In this document: one piece after another, positions 1 through 6,992 of the stretch
How the letters are laid out: every line of letters starts with the position of its first letter
How positions within the stretch are numbered: the stretch's first letter is position 1
NCBI GenBank assembly: GCA_002898275.1
Contig: BEIQ01000001.1
Coordinates: forward strand, 365,899-429,898
Reading direction: 5' to 3'
DNA: 64,000 bases
Origin: a bacterium HR40
GTDB lineage: Bacteria > Pseudomonadota > Alphaproteobacteria > Geminicoccales > Geminicoccaceae
The notes under the pieces: model-generated
The model's database searches: none
What the model was told of the DNA's origin: nothing
What the model saw: only the letters and a program-made list of their open reading frames with translations
Translations under genes and position numbers: made by a program

Positions 1-564
1 GACCTCGAGGCAGAGGCACGGGCGCGGGCCCTCCGCCACCGGTTCGTGCTCGACCCGAGCGTCGCAGACCACCACATCGCCTTTTTTGTAGAAGCCGAAT
101 TCGTCGCGCAGGCAGCCTTCGAGAACGAGCACGAACTCGCGCGCCGCGTGCCGGTGGCGCCCCGGCCCGCATCCTGGGTCCAGGCGCAGGAGGCGGGCTT
201 CGAGTCCGTCGTCGGAAGCGGAGGGAAGGGCAGCCTCGGCGACCCCGTGCCCGACCGGCCGCCAGAACAGGCCGTCGAGCGGCAGCGGCAAGGCAGCGGG
301 ACGCGGCGGCGGGTCGCAAGCCATGGCCAGCGAGTCGTCGGGTTCGTCGAGGCGGGCGAACAGGGCAGCGCGGCGATCCGGGTCGAGTGGTGCCGGCTCG
401 AGGCGCTCGAACCAGAGCCCGGCTACATGTTCCAGCAGACGCAGCTGCCGACGGCTCGCCGCGCGCAGCCGCAGATGGCAGCGGACGAGGAGCGCCAGCG
501 GTCGGGCAAGTCTTCCCGCCGCATGGGCGATCAGGAGGTCGTCGAGGTCGACGCCGCTGGTCAT
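1..564 (-). CDS. ChrR-like anti-sigma factor with C-terminal cupin (3' end outside window)
   Basis: Partial gene: 188 codons are visible and the C-terminus runs off the left edge. Its ATG at 564 overlaps the stop of the upstream ECF sigma gene by 4 bp (ATGA), the standard sigma/anti-sigma arrangement. The N-terminal ~75 residues resemble the sigma-binding ChrR domain (HAAGRLARPLALLV at 14-27). The second half is a cupin with metal-ligand candidates H137, H139, E143 and H173. ChrR proteins hold an ECF sigma at a Zn-binding H-x3-C-x2-C motif and respond to singlet oxygen or peroxides. Here the two Cys positions after H30 are R34 and S37, so the zinc site looks degenerate. Family call from motif pattern and synteny; the signal sensed is inference. 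Confidence 0.8.
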   Translation of the reverse strand, partial: MTSGVDLDDLLIAHAAGRLARPLALLVRCHLRLRAASRRQLRLLEHVAGLWFERLEPAPLDPDRRAALFARLDEPDDSLAMACDPPPRPAALPLPLDGLFWRPVGHGVAEAALPSASDDGLEARLLRLDPGCGPGRHRHAAREFVLVLEGCLRDEFGFYKKGDVVVCDARVEHEPVAEGPRPCLCLEV

Positions 565-1133
565 GGCGGAAGATGGAAATAGGAACGCAGCCGGGCGAGG
601 GCGAGTCTGAGGCGCGACTTCACCGTGCCGAGGGGCAAGCCGAGTTCGTCCGCGATCTCGCCTTGCGCCTTGCCTTCGAGGAAGAAGCGGCGCAGCACTT
701 CCGCCTGCTCGGAGGGAAGATGGGCGATCGCCTCCTCGAGCCGCTCGCGCATCAACCGCGCGTCGCTCGCCTCGATGTCGGCGAGGAAGGTCTCTTCCGG
801 TTCTTCCTCCTCGCCCGCCTCGAGGGCCATGCTCTCCGGCTCCTGACGGCGCAAGAGATCGATGCGGCGGTTGCGGGCAATGGTGAAGATCCAGGTGCTG
901 GCGGTGGCCTTGCGGGGGTCGAACGTGGGGGCTCGCCGCCAAACCGTCAGCATCACCTCCTGGGCGAGATCCTCGGCGCGGTCCGCGGGCAGTCCGGTGC
1001 GCAGCAGATACGACTTGATGCGGGGGGCAAACCAATCGTAGAGACGCGCGAAAGCTTCGCGGTCGCGGTCGCGGGCAACCGCGAGCAGGAGGGCATCGAC
1101 GTCGGGACGCGGGTCTTTTTCCTCGCTCGTCAT
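561..1133 (-). CDS. ECF RNA polymerase sigma factor (RpoE/ECF11-like)
   Basis: A 190-residue sigma-70 family protein with region 2 at about residues 20-95 (includes AEDLAQEVMLTVWRRA and ATASTWIFTIARNRRIDLL) and region 4 at about 125-185 (HTH around GEIADELGLPLGTVKSRLRL). This region 2 pattern is typical of the RpoE sigma factors paired with ChrR in alphaproteobacteria. I chose the ATG at 1133 because residues upstream of it in the same frame are low-complexity Arg/Pro/Ser and lack family similarity. It is translationally coupled to the anti-sigma gene at 564. In related bacteria this pair drives photo-oxidative or oxidative stress genes; the regulon here is not visible. Confidence 0.92.
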   Translation of the reverse strand: MTSEEKDPRPDVDALLLAVARDRDREAFARLYDWFAPRIKSYLLRTGLPADRAEDLAQEVMLTVWRRAPTFDPRKATASTWIFTIARNRRIDLLRRQEPESMALEAGEEEEPEETFLADIEASDARLMRERLEEAIAHLPSEQAEVLRRFFLEGKAQGEIADELGLPLGTVKSRLRLALARLRSYFHLPP

Positions 1134-1307
1134 GGCGGGGAGTGAACCGCGGCCCGATGGTCGGTGCAAGGGTCGCGGTGCCGCGGTGCCGCGGACCGCG
1201 GACGGCAGCGCGGGAAGAACCGACAGGCCGAGGCCGCGCGGGCTCGAAGCGGTGGATCGCGGTCTCGCCTTCGCCATCGTCGGGCCGCTCGAGGGCGAAG
1301 GTGGCGG

Positions 1308-1883
1308 CTAGGGCAGGACTGCTGCAAGGGGGCCGTAGCGAGGCGCGGCGATCCAGCGGTAATAGAGCTGCTCGGGTTGGCGGAAGAGGAGGCCGACGAG
1401 CGGCTCGAAGCGATGGAAGAGTTCGGCCACGATCACGCTCTCGCCGACCTCGAGGCGCAGCGCCCCGAGCTCGGCGGCACCGCCCGGCGGGCCGACGCGG
1501 CTGGAAACCGTCGCTGCCGGCGGCCACACTCGCTGCCAGAGGACGACCGGCCGGATTCCCGTCTCGTTGCGCACCCCGCTCACGATCACCGCGCCGTCGG
1601 CAGCCGGTCCGAACGGAGCGGCGATCGCGGCGGTCGCGCGGAGCGCCTCTTCGAGATCGGCCTCGTGCAGTTCTCGGGCGCGGGCGGTGAGCTCGGCCGC
1701 AGCGGCAGCGGCGCGCCCGAGGCGATACTCGGCGAACAGCCGCCAGCCGAGGTCCAGCACCCCGAGCAGGAGCAGCACGAGCACCGGCGCCACGAGCGCG
1801 AACTCGACCGCTGCCACCCCGCGATCCGAGGCGAGCGAGCGAATGGGGGAGGGCAGGCGGATACGGATGGGCGACCAGGTCAT
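1308..1883 (-). CDS. TadE-like pilus assembly protein
   Basis: A 191-residue protein with a short Arg-rich N-terminus, then a TadE-type hydrophobic segment beginning with the conserved acidic motif (GVAAVEFALVAPVLVLLLLG, about residues 22-41). The rest is a predicted extracytoplasmic domain without recognised motifs. The ATG at 1883 overlaps the stop of the preceding TadE-like gene (ATGA), so the two are translationally coupled. TadE/TadF minor pseudopilins belong to tight-adherence (Flp) type IV pili. The ATPase, secretin and Flp pilin genes are not in this window. Function assigned by family only. Confidence 0.8.
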   Translation of the reverse strand: MTWSPIRIRLPSPIRSLASDRGVAAVEFALVAPVLVLLLLGVLDLGWRLFAEYRLGRAAAAAAELTARARELHEADLEEALRATAAIAAPFGPAADGAVIVSGVRNETGIRPVVLWQRVWPPAATVSSRVGPPGGAAELGALRLEVGESVIVAELFHRFEPLVGLLFRQPEQLYYRWIAAPRYGPLAAVLP

Positions 1884-2497
1884 TCGGTGGGGAAGGGTTC
1901 GTTGCGCACGGCGGTGGCAGCGGCGATGGTGATGGCGCCCTCGGGCGGGAAGAACGCGCCCACGAGAGGGGTGACGAAGCGCCACCGGTAGCGGGCCCGA
2001 TAGAGCACGACCTCGTCGGGGCCACCGGCTCCGGGCCGCCCCATGTCGGCGTCCCATTGGCCATTGCCGTTGACATCGCGGTAGCTCTCGCCCGGGTCGC
2101 GGACGCCATTGCCGTTGCGGTCGTCCCAGGGCTCGGGCTGGCCGATCGAGGAGAAGTCGGGATAGACCAGGGTTTCGAACTCCAGTCGCGCCGGGTCGAC
2201 GAAGGTGCCGGCGCGGGCGGCGAGGACGGCCTGGATCGCCTCCTCGCGGCTCGCGGCGCCGAGCGTGCGGCCGGTGATTCCGAGCCGGGCCGCCTCCGCT
2301 ACCGCGCTCTCGATGGCCATGCGGGCGGTGAAGAAGAGCGCGAACTCGAACACGCCGACGAGCAGGGCGACGAGAACCGGCAGCAGGATGGCGAACTCGA
2401 CGAGCGTGGCGGCGCGCTCGTCGGTGGCGAGGCGCCGGGTTCGCGACCGGCGTCCGCGGGCGACATCGCGCGCCGGGGTCCGCGACCGCGGTCGCAT
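1880..2497 (-). CDS. TadE-like pilus protein with EF-hand-like acidic loops
   Basis: A 205-residue protein. It has a basic N-terminus, then a TadE signature and one transmembrane helix (about residues 31-57, ATLVEFAILLPVLVALLVG). Residues 126-151 contain two Asp/Asn/Gly-rich loops (DRNGNGVRDPGE and DVNGNGQWDAD) like calcium-binding EF-hand or dockerin loops, which is unusual for a minor pilin. It starts 4 bp after the stop of the TadG-like gene and overlaps the next TadE-like gene, so the three form one operon. The ATG at 2497 was preferred over an upstream in-frame start lying inside the TadG-like gene. Confidence 0.8.
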   Translation of the reverse strand: MRPRSRTPARDVARGRRSRTRRLATDERAATLVEFAILLPVLVALLVGVFEFALFFTARMAIESAVAEAARLGITGRTLGAASREEAIQAVLAARAGTFVDPARLEFETLVYPDFSSIGQPEPWDDRNGNGVRDPGESYRDVNGNGQWDADMGRPGAGGPDEVVLYRARYRWRFVTPLVGAFFPPEGAITIAAATAVRNEPFPTE

Positions 2498-2501
2498 CGC
2501 C

Positions 2502-3779
2502 TCATTCCGCGATCCTGAGGGCAGCGAGCTCACTGCCGATCTGCCGGAAGGCGGCGCGCAACTCGGCATTGGTCGGGGAACGGAAGAAGTGCGCCGGGCT
2601 GGTGGCGCATTGCCGCATGATCACGTCCGCCCAGGCGGGAGCCTGGAAGGTAACGGTGTAGACGAGGATGCCCCGCGCCTTCATGTTGTCGCAAAGGACG
2701 AGGAGATTGCGGTCGGCGCCGCTGTCGTTGACCTCGTCGTAGACACGGGTTTCGTTGTCGCCATCGGTCATGATCACCACCGCCTGCAGCACTTCCTCGG
2801 CGCGCGGGTGGCGCGGATCTTCCCCCCACAGCCCTTGCCAACGCCGCGACAGCACCCGCCATCCCCAACGCGCGCCCATATCGATCCGCGTGGTGCCGGA
2901 GGGGGTGAGCGCGGCGATGGTGTCGAGCACCACGCGCTTGGTGCGTCGCAGGGGCAGCAACCGCGGCGGGCAGGGCGGGTTGTAGACGCCGGCACCGCTG
3001 CGGCGATCGCCGCGGTGCAGACCGCCTGCGGCGATTCCTTCGCTCGGCACGAACCAGGCGTTGCCCTCGGGTGGCCGGTCGCTGAGCGCGTTGGCGTCGC
3101 CCGGTCGCGCCTCGACGCAGCCGCGCCACGGTGACACGTTCCGGTCGGCAGGCAGCAGCCAGTCGCGGTGATGGTTGCCGACGTTGACGCGCGCACTGAA
3201 GGGCACGACCGCGACCCGGAGCAGATCCGACTCCTTTTCGGGGCCGAACACGATCCCGACGAGATCCGTGGCTGCCTGCTTGAGCGCCTGGATCTTGCCG
3301 CAGCAGGCCATGGAGCCGGTGACGTCGAGCACGAGCGCGAGCTCCATGGGTTGAGCAGCACGCGCGACCACCGTCCGCACGGCGAGGGGCACGCTGTCGA
3401 TGCGGGCGAGCCGCATCAGCGTGGTCGGCAGACGGGCTTGCGCTTCCACGGTGATCCGGCCGCTCGCCTCGTCATAGCTGACCTCCACTCGGTCGAGCTC
3501 GACACCGAGAAAGCCGTCGGCGAAGTTGGTACGCAACAGGCGTTCGACCGTCGGCGCGAACTCGCTGGTGCCGAGCCGCGCGCCGGCGGCGAGGGCCGCG
3601 GCATCGGCTGCCTCGGCGAGGCGGCTGCGGGCGAGCCAATAGCGGCCGGCATCGAGCGCGAGCCCGGCCGTGAGGAGCAGCGGCAGGAGGGCGAACGCGA
3701 CGATCGTCGCAACGGCGCCCCGCTCGTCGGCGTAAAGGGCCGGATCGTCCGGATGCGGGGTAGCGGGCGGCGGAACCAT
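2502..3779 (-). CDS. TadG-like pilus-associated protein with von Willebrand factor A domain
   Basis: A 425-residue protein (ATG at 3779; a GTG at 3791 would add four residues). A TadG-type N-terminal membrane segment (ERGAVATIVAFALLPLLLTA) is followed by an Ala-rich region, then a vWA domain from about residue 146. The metal-ion-dependent adhesion site is visible: DVTGSM at about 152-157, with a second element in IVIMTDGDNET-type sequence near residue 335. vWA domains bind protein ligands through a divalent cation, so this is probably a surface or periplasmic component of the Tad pilus. It is first in a three-gene operon with the two TadE-like genes. Confidence 0.85.
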   Translation of the reverse strand: MVPPPATPHPDDPALYADERGAVATIVAFALLPLLLTAGLALDAGRYWLARSRLAEAADAAALAAGARLGTSEFAPTVERLLRTNFADGFLGVELDRVEVSYDEASGRITVEAQARLPTTLMRLARIDSVPLAVRTVVARAAQPMELALVLDVTGSMACCGKIQALKQAATDLVGIVFGPEKESDLLRVAVVPFSARVNVGNHHRDWLLPADRNVSPWRGCVEARPGDANALSDRPPEGNAWFVPSEGIAAGGLHRGDRRSGAGVYNPPCPPRLLPLRRTKRVVLDTIAALTPSGTTRIDMGARWGWRVLSRRWQGLWGEDPRHPRAEEVLQAVVIMTDGDNETRVYDEVNDSGADRNLLVLCDNMKARGILVYTVTFQAPAWADVIMRQCATSPAHFFRSPTNAELRAAFRQIGSELAALRIAE

Positions 3780-4105
3780 GGCGGGTGACACCGGCGTGGG
3801 AGACCCTGCGGACTCGCCCGACCTTTCGCATGCCTTTCTTGCAAATCCGTTAACAGCGGAGCCGCGGTGCGGCGATCGTGCATCATATTATGACCGACGC
3901 TGGCACAGCGATATCGAACCAGCGCTCGAAGAAAACGTTCCATCCCCTTGTCATGGGCCCGTTTCCTGTCCGATGCAGGCGTCCGTCGCAGGGACGTGGC
4001 GAGGGAAAGCGGTCGCTTGACGGTCGGATCCTTCGGCAGGCACATTAGGTCTTGCGTGGCGACGGGTAGTCCGCGCCGCGCAATCCGAGCAGCGGAGGAC
4101 TGCCG
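3780..4105. promoter_or_regulatory. Divergent intergenic region between tadG-like gene and small peptide gene
   Basis: This 326-bp region has no convincing gene. It is AT-richer than its surroundings near 3840-3900. On the minus strand, CATAATATGATG (within 3888-3900) could supply a -10 for the pilus operon, and a TTAAC half-site lies at about 3851. On the plus strand, TTGACG at 4017-4022 followed about 18 bp later by CACATT is a weak promoter candidate for the 4106 gene. All of these are pattern matches only. Confidence 0.35.
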
Positions 4106-4309
4106 ATGACCTCGGAGGCAACCGAGAAGGCCTCGGCCGGCGAGCGCAAGGCGCTCGAGCGGCGGGCTTTCCTGAGGCGGTTTGGAACGGCTGCCGCCGC
4201 CGCGCCGGCCGCCATGGTGCTCCTGTCCTCGCGACAGGGTGCAGCGTTCAGCAACGGCGGCAATAAGGGCGGTCGGAGAGGCAGCCCTGGCCTCGGCTTC
4301 TCCGGCTGA
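4106..4309 (+). CDS. Small Tat-leader-like peptide with Gly-rich C-terminus
   Basis: A 67-residue protein preceded by a good Shine-Dalgarno (GGAGG at about 4095). The N-terminal 20 residues are charged; residues 19-26 (RRAFLRRF) resemble a twin-arginine motif and are followed by an Ala-rich hydrophobic stretch (GTAAAAAPAAMVLL). The remainder is short and Gly/Asn/Ser-rich (AAFSNGGNKGGRRGSPGLGF). After signal cleavage only about 20 residues would remain, too few for an enzyme. A strong hairpin follows 9 nt after the stop, then a putative kinase gene. It could be a peptide substrate for that neighbour, a small secreted peptide, or an unrelated Tat-signal protein. I do not recognise the family. 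Confidence 0.65.
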   Translation: MTSEATEKASAGERKALERRAFLRRFGTAAAAAPAAMVLLSSRQGAAFSNGGNKGGRRGSPGLGFSG

Positions 4310-4317
4310 GCCGCGTG

Positions 4318-4348
4318 GGCTGGGCTCGGGGCTTGCCCGGGCCCAGCC
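4318..4348 (+). terminator. Strong intercistronic hairpin (partial terminator or attenuator)
   Basis: GGCTGGGC at 4318-4325 pairs with GCCCAGCC at 4341-4348, extended inward by five more pairs (one G-U) around a 5-nt loop, giving a 13-bp stem. Only a weak pyrimidine tract follows (TCTCCC). It lies between the small peptide gene and the kinase-like gene, so it could lower read-through into the kinase or stabilise the upstream mRNA. Confidence 0.6.
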
Positions 4349-4447
4349 TCTCCCGGCTGCGTCTTCGCAGTGGAGGCGCAGTCCACTCCGTCGACCGCAG
4401 CGCGGTATCGAATCCATCCCCAATAGCGGCAGAGGTCATGCTCGGCG

Positions 4448-5668
4448 ATGCCTGCCAACCCGCCGTCGGACCGTTTCGCGCTCGTGGACTTCGACGATCT
4501 CGGGCTCGCCTGTCATCTGGCGAGCGGGCGAGTGGCGGTCGTCGACGGGAACCACCGCGAGGCGTTGCGCGCGCTCGCCTCGGGCGGCTCCTGGGCGGCG
4601 GCGGTTCGCCAGCATGCGAGGGTATCCGGGCTCGAGGAGAGGGTGGCAGCGCGTCACCTGCGCCGCTTCCTGCGGCAGCTGACGTCCCCGCTGCTGCCGC
4701 CTAGCCGTCCGGCCCCCGATTCCCACCCAGCGCCAGCTCGCTCGGAGCGCACCTACGCGCCAGGGCCCCGACCGGTGCGACTGCGGATCGACGGCCTGCC
4801 CAACCTCGCCATCTGCCTCGAGAGCATGCTCGAGCCCTGCCGGACCGATGCGACGGCCGCGGTCGAGCTTGCCGCGGTGCGAATAGGGCGGCGTATCCGG
4901 CTGCTGCGCGACGGGGTGGCGCATGCCGAAGTGACGACGCTGGCCGACGCCCGCGGCCTGCTCGTCTTGGAGCTGCTCTTCGCCTCCCACGCCGACACGG
5001 CCTTTCTCGCGGTGTTGCACGCCGCCGGCATCGCCGTGGACGGCGACGCCTGGCTGCTCGCCGGCGAGAGCGGCTCGGGGAAGAGCACCCTTGCCGCCGC
5101 TCTGCTGGCCGTCGGGCATGGTTTCGTGACCGACGATTATGCGCCGCTTGCCGCCGCCTGCGGTCGGCTCGTGCCGGTGCCCTTCGGCCTCTCGGTGAAA
5201 AACGGGTCGCTTCCCCTGCTGCGTGCCCATTTCCCCGACCTCGAGCGCGCCCGCGAGCTGCGCTGGGGCGGGCGGCGGCTACGCTATGTCGTGCCGCCCA
5301 ATCGGGTTCGAGCGCCCCTCGCGGTCAGCCGGTTGCTCTTTCCGGTCTACGATCCGCTCTCGCCGCCGGAGCTCGTGCCGCTCTCGCCGCGGGACGCCTT
5401 CCTGCTCGCCGCCGCAGCGGGCGGCTGGTACGCGGGCGAACCCGCGCGACTCGCCGAACTGGTGGCTTGGTTTCGGGCGCGTCCGGCGCACATGCTCGTC
5501 TATCCCGACACCGCTACCGCTTTGCGGCTGCTCGAGCAGCTGGCGGGCAGGCCGCTCAGTGCAACGTCTCCACCGCCAGCCGCAGATACCAGCCCGCTCC
5601 GGACAGATCCTCCTCGAGCTTCAACGTCACCATGGGTGTCGGAAGCCTCTCCCTCAGCCGCCAGCTGA
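4448..5668 (+). CDS. HPr-kinase-like protein with putative N-terminal PqqD-like domain
   Basis: A 406-residue protein. Residues 206-214 form a Walker A loop (GESGSGKST) and 226-230 a FVTDD element matching the second acidic motif of HPr kinase/phosphorylase. The catalytic core spans about 110-370. Residues 18-80 look like a PqqD-type fold pattern (LASGRVAVVDGNHREAL through HLRRFLRQL), a peptide-binding chaperone domain in peptide-modifying systems; this part is weak. The last ~45 residues are Ser/Pro-rich and overlap a convergent gene. HprK-like kinases outside sugar transport can phosphorylate peptide precursors, as in some lasso peptide clusters. The preceding 67-residue peptide is the obvious candidate partner, which is inference. 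Confidence 0.75.
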   Translation: MPANPPSDRFALVDFDDLGLACHLASGRVAVVDGNHREALRALASGGSWAAAVRQHARVSGLEERVAARHLRRFLRQLTSPLLPPSRPAPDSHPAPARSERTYAPGPRPVRLRIDGLPNLAICLESMLEPCRTDATAAVELAAVRIGRRIRLLRDGVAHAEVTTLADARGLLVLELLFASHADTAFLAVLHAAGIAVDGDAWLLAGESGSGKSTLAAALLAVGHGFVTDDYAPLAAACGRLVPVPFGLSVKNGSLPLLRAHFPDLERARELRWGGRRLRYVVPPNRVRAPLAVSRLLFPVYDPLSPPELVPLSPRDAFLLAAAAGGWYAGEPARLAELVAWFRARPAHMLVYPDTATALRLLEQLAGRPLSATSPPPAADTSPLRTDPPRASTSPWVSEASPSAAS

Positions 5669-6128
5669 TCTGGCGCTCGCCCCGGGCGAAGACGAAGCTC
5701 TCGCCGCGCTGCCAGCGCAGCGGGTACCAGACAGGTGCGGCGAGACAGAGATCGATGTCCCGTGCCAATCGCGCGTAGGCTGGCTCGAGGGAAACCGGGT
5801 CGAAGGCACCCTCGGGGTGGCCGCGGCAGGCGTAGACGGCTCCCGGATAGCCCTCGCCTTCGATCTCGCAGCGGTCGAACCCGGGCAAGAGCGACTGCGC
5901 CGCCCAGTGTCGTTCGGCAAGTGGATGGTCCCGCAGATCGGCGAAGCCCGACCTCCGGACTTCGACCAACCGGGCGAGGGCATGGCAGAGCGCGGGCGCG
6001 GTTCTTTCGCCAGGCGGCACCGGCGTGGCCTCGTGCGTTGCGGGTGGCGGCACGATCGCGGGTTCCGGGGGTGCGGGCTGCGGCGCACAGGCGGCGCACA
6101 GCGAGGCCGTGATCAGGACGCGGCGCAT
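5556..6128 (-). CDS. Exported protein of unknown function (possible lipoprotein)
   Basis: A 190-residue protein with a short signal peptide (MRRVLITASLCAAC, lipobox-like) and a Pro/Ala-rich linker. A Trp/Arg/Cys-containing domain follows (about residues 45-190) that I do not recognise. The ATG at 6128 lies 6 bp after the stop of the FNR-type regulator gene, so the two are probably co-transcribed. Its last 113 bp overlap the 3' end of the kinase-like gene on the opposite strand. Cys residues in the mature part (about 111 and 118 downstream of the linker) could form a disulfide. No function is assigned. Confidence 0.7.
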   Translation of the reverse strand: MRRVLITASLCAACAPQPAPPEPAIVPPPATHEATPVPPGERTAPALCHALARLVEVRRSGFADLRDHPLAERHWAAQSLLPGFDRCEIEGEGYPGAVYACRGHPEGAFDPVSLEPAYARLARDIDLCLAAPVWYPLRWQRGESFVFARGERQISWRLRERLPTPMVTLKLEEDLSGAGWYLRLAVETLH

Positions 6129-6134
6129 CGCCGG

Positions 6135-6854
6135 CTAGAGGCCGGCGATGGCGGCGAGGCGGGAGGGATCCAGGATCCGCACACTCGAGCGGCCTTCGAG
6201 GCGGATCAGACCCTCGCGCCGCAGGACGGTGAACGTGCGGCTCACCGTCTCGATGGTGAGCCCGAGATAGTCGGCGATCTCCAAGCGTCCCATCGGCAGG
6301 TCCAAGCGTTCGCCCGGTGGCACCCCACGGCGTTCGGCGAAGCGGAGCAGGAAGGTGGCGACGCGCTCTTTGGCCGACTTGCGGCCAAGCACCAGCATAT
6401 GTTCGTGACTGGCGGCGAGCTCCGTCGACGCGCGGGCGAGCAGGTTCTGTTCGAGATGCGGATATTCGCCGAGAAGGACGATGAAAGGGGCGCGACGGAA
6501 GGCGCACAAGCGCGTCGCCGTCACCGCTTCGGCGGAATAGACATAGTGATTGCCAAAGGCGAGGCCGATGAAGTCGCCCGCGACGAGGAAGCCGACGATC
6601 TGCCGCCGCCCGTCCTCGAGCAGCTTGTAGAGCTGCACCACACCCTCGACGACGGTGAACACGTCCTCGGCCGGATCGCCCTCGTGGAAGAGGGTGTGAC
6701 CGGGAGTGGCGTGCACCGAGCGCGCGATGCGCGTGAGGCGGGCGAGCTCGCTCGCCGAGAGCACGCTGCAGATGGCGGTGTCCCGCACCATGCACAGGTC
6801 ACAGCGGACCTGGGCCCCCCCGCAGAAGGTCGCGACGTCGGGTCGTTCGCTCAC
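6135..6854 (-). CDS. fnrL: FNR-type oxygen-sensing transcriptional regulator (Crp/Fnr family)
   Basis: A 239-residue Crp/Fnr protein. The N-terminal Cys cluster C11, C18, C21 and C29, plus one internal Cys in TATRLCAFRR, matches the four-ligand pattern of oxygen-labile [4Fe-4S] FNR proteins. A cyclic-nucleotide-binding-like beta roll spans about 40-150. The HTH recognition helix (LTIETVSRTFTVL) carries the E, S and R residues that in FNR contact TTGAT half-sites. An exact FNR box lies 72 bp upstream, suggesting autoregulation, and an identical one lies in the nirI-nirS intergenic region. FnrL is the usual alphaproteobacterial name; FixK-type proteins lack the N-terminal cysteines. Confidence 0.9.
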   Translation of the reverse strand: MSERPDVATFCGGAQVRCDLCMVRDTAICSVLSASELARLTRIARSVHATPGHTLFHEGDPAEDVFTVVEGVVQLYKLLEDGRRQIVGFLVAGDFIGLAFGNHYVYSAEAVTATRLCAFRRAPFIVLLGEYPHLEQNLLARASTELAASHEHMLVLGRKSAKERVATFLLRFAERRGVPPGERLDLPMGRLEIADYLGLTIETVSRTFTVLRREGLIRLEGRSSVRILDPSRLAAIAGL

Positions 6855-6925
6855 GCTGCGACCTCCGAGCCATGGCTCCCGGCTAGCAGTCCCTCCGGAG
6901 CCGAGAGTTGTGCTAGCAGGGCTCT

Positions 6926-6939
6926 TTGATCCAGGTCAA
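6926..6939. promoter_or_regulatory. FNR box TTGATCCAGGTCAA
   Basis: TTGAT-N4-GTCAA matches the FNR/Anr consensus TTGAT-N4-ATCAA at 9 of 10 positions. It lies between the divergent fnr-type gene (start 6854) and the plus-strand gene starting near 6993, so it could control both. The identical 14-mer recurs at 60093-60106. Confidence 0.8.
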
Positions 6940-6992
6940 TGCCGTACGTCCTGCAGGCTGCGCGGTGGGGAGAGCAATCGCGGTTCGGGTCC

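Noticed and set aside
4383-4430. TATCGAATCC resembling a tRNA T-loop
   Set aside because: Flanking bases do not form a T-stem and no cloverleaf fits.
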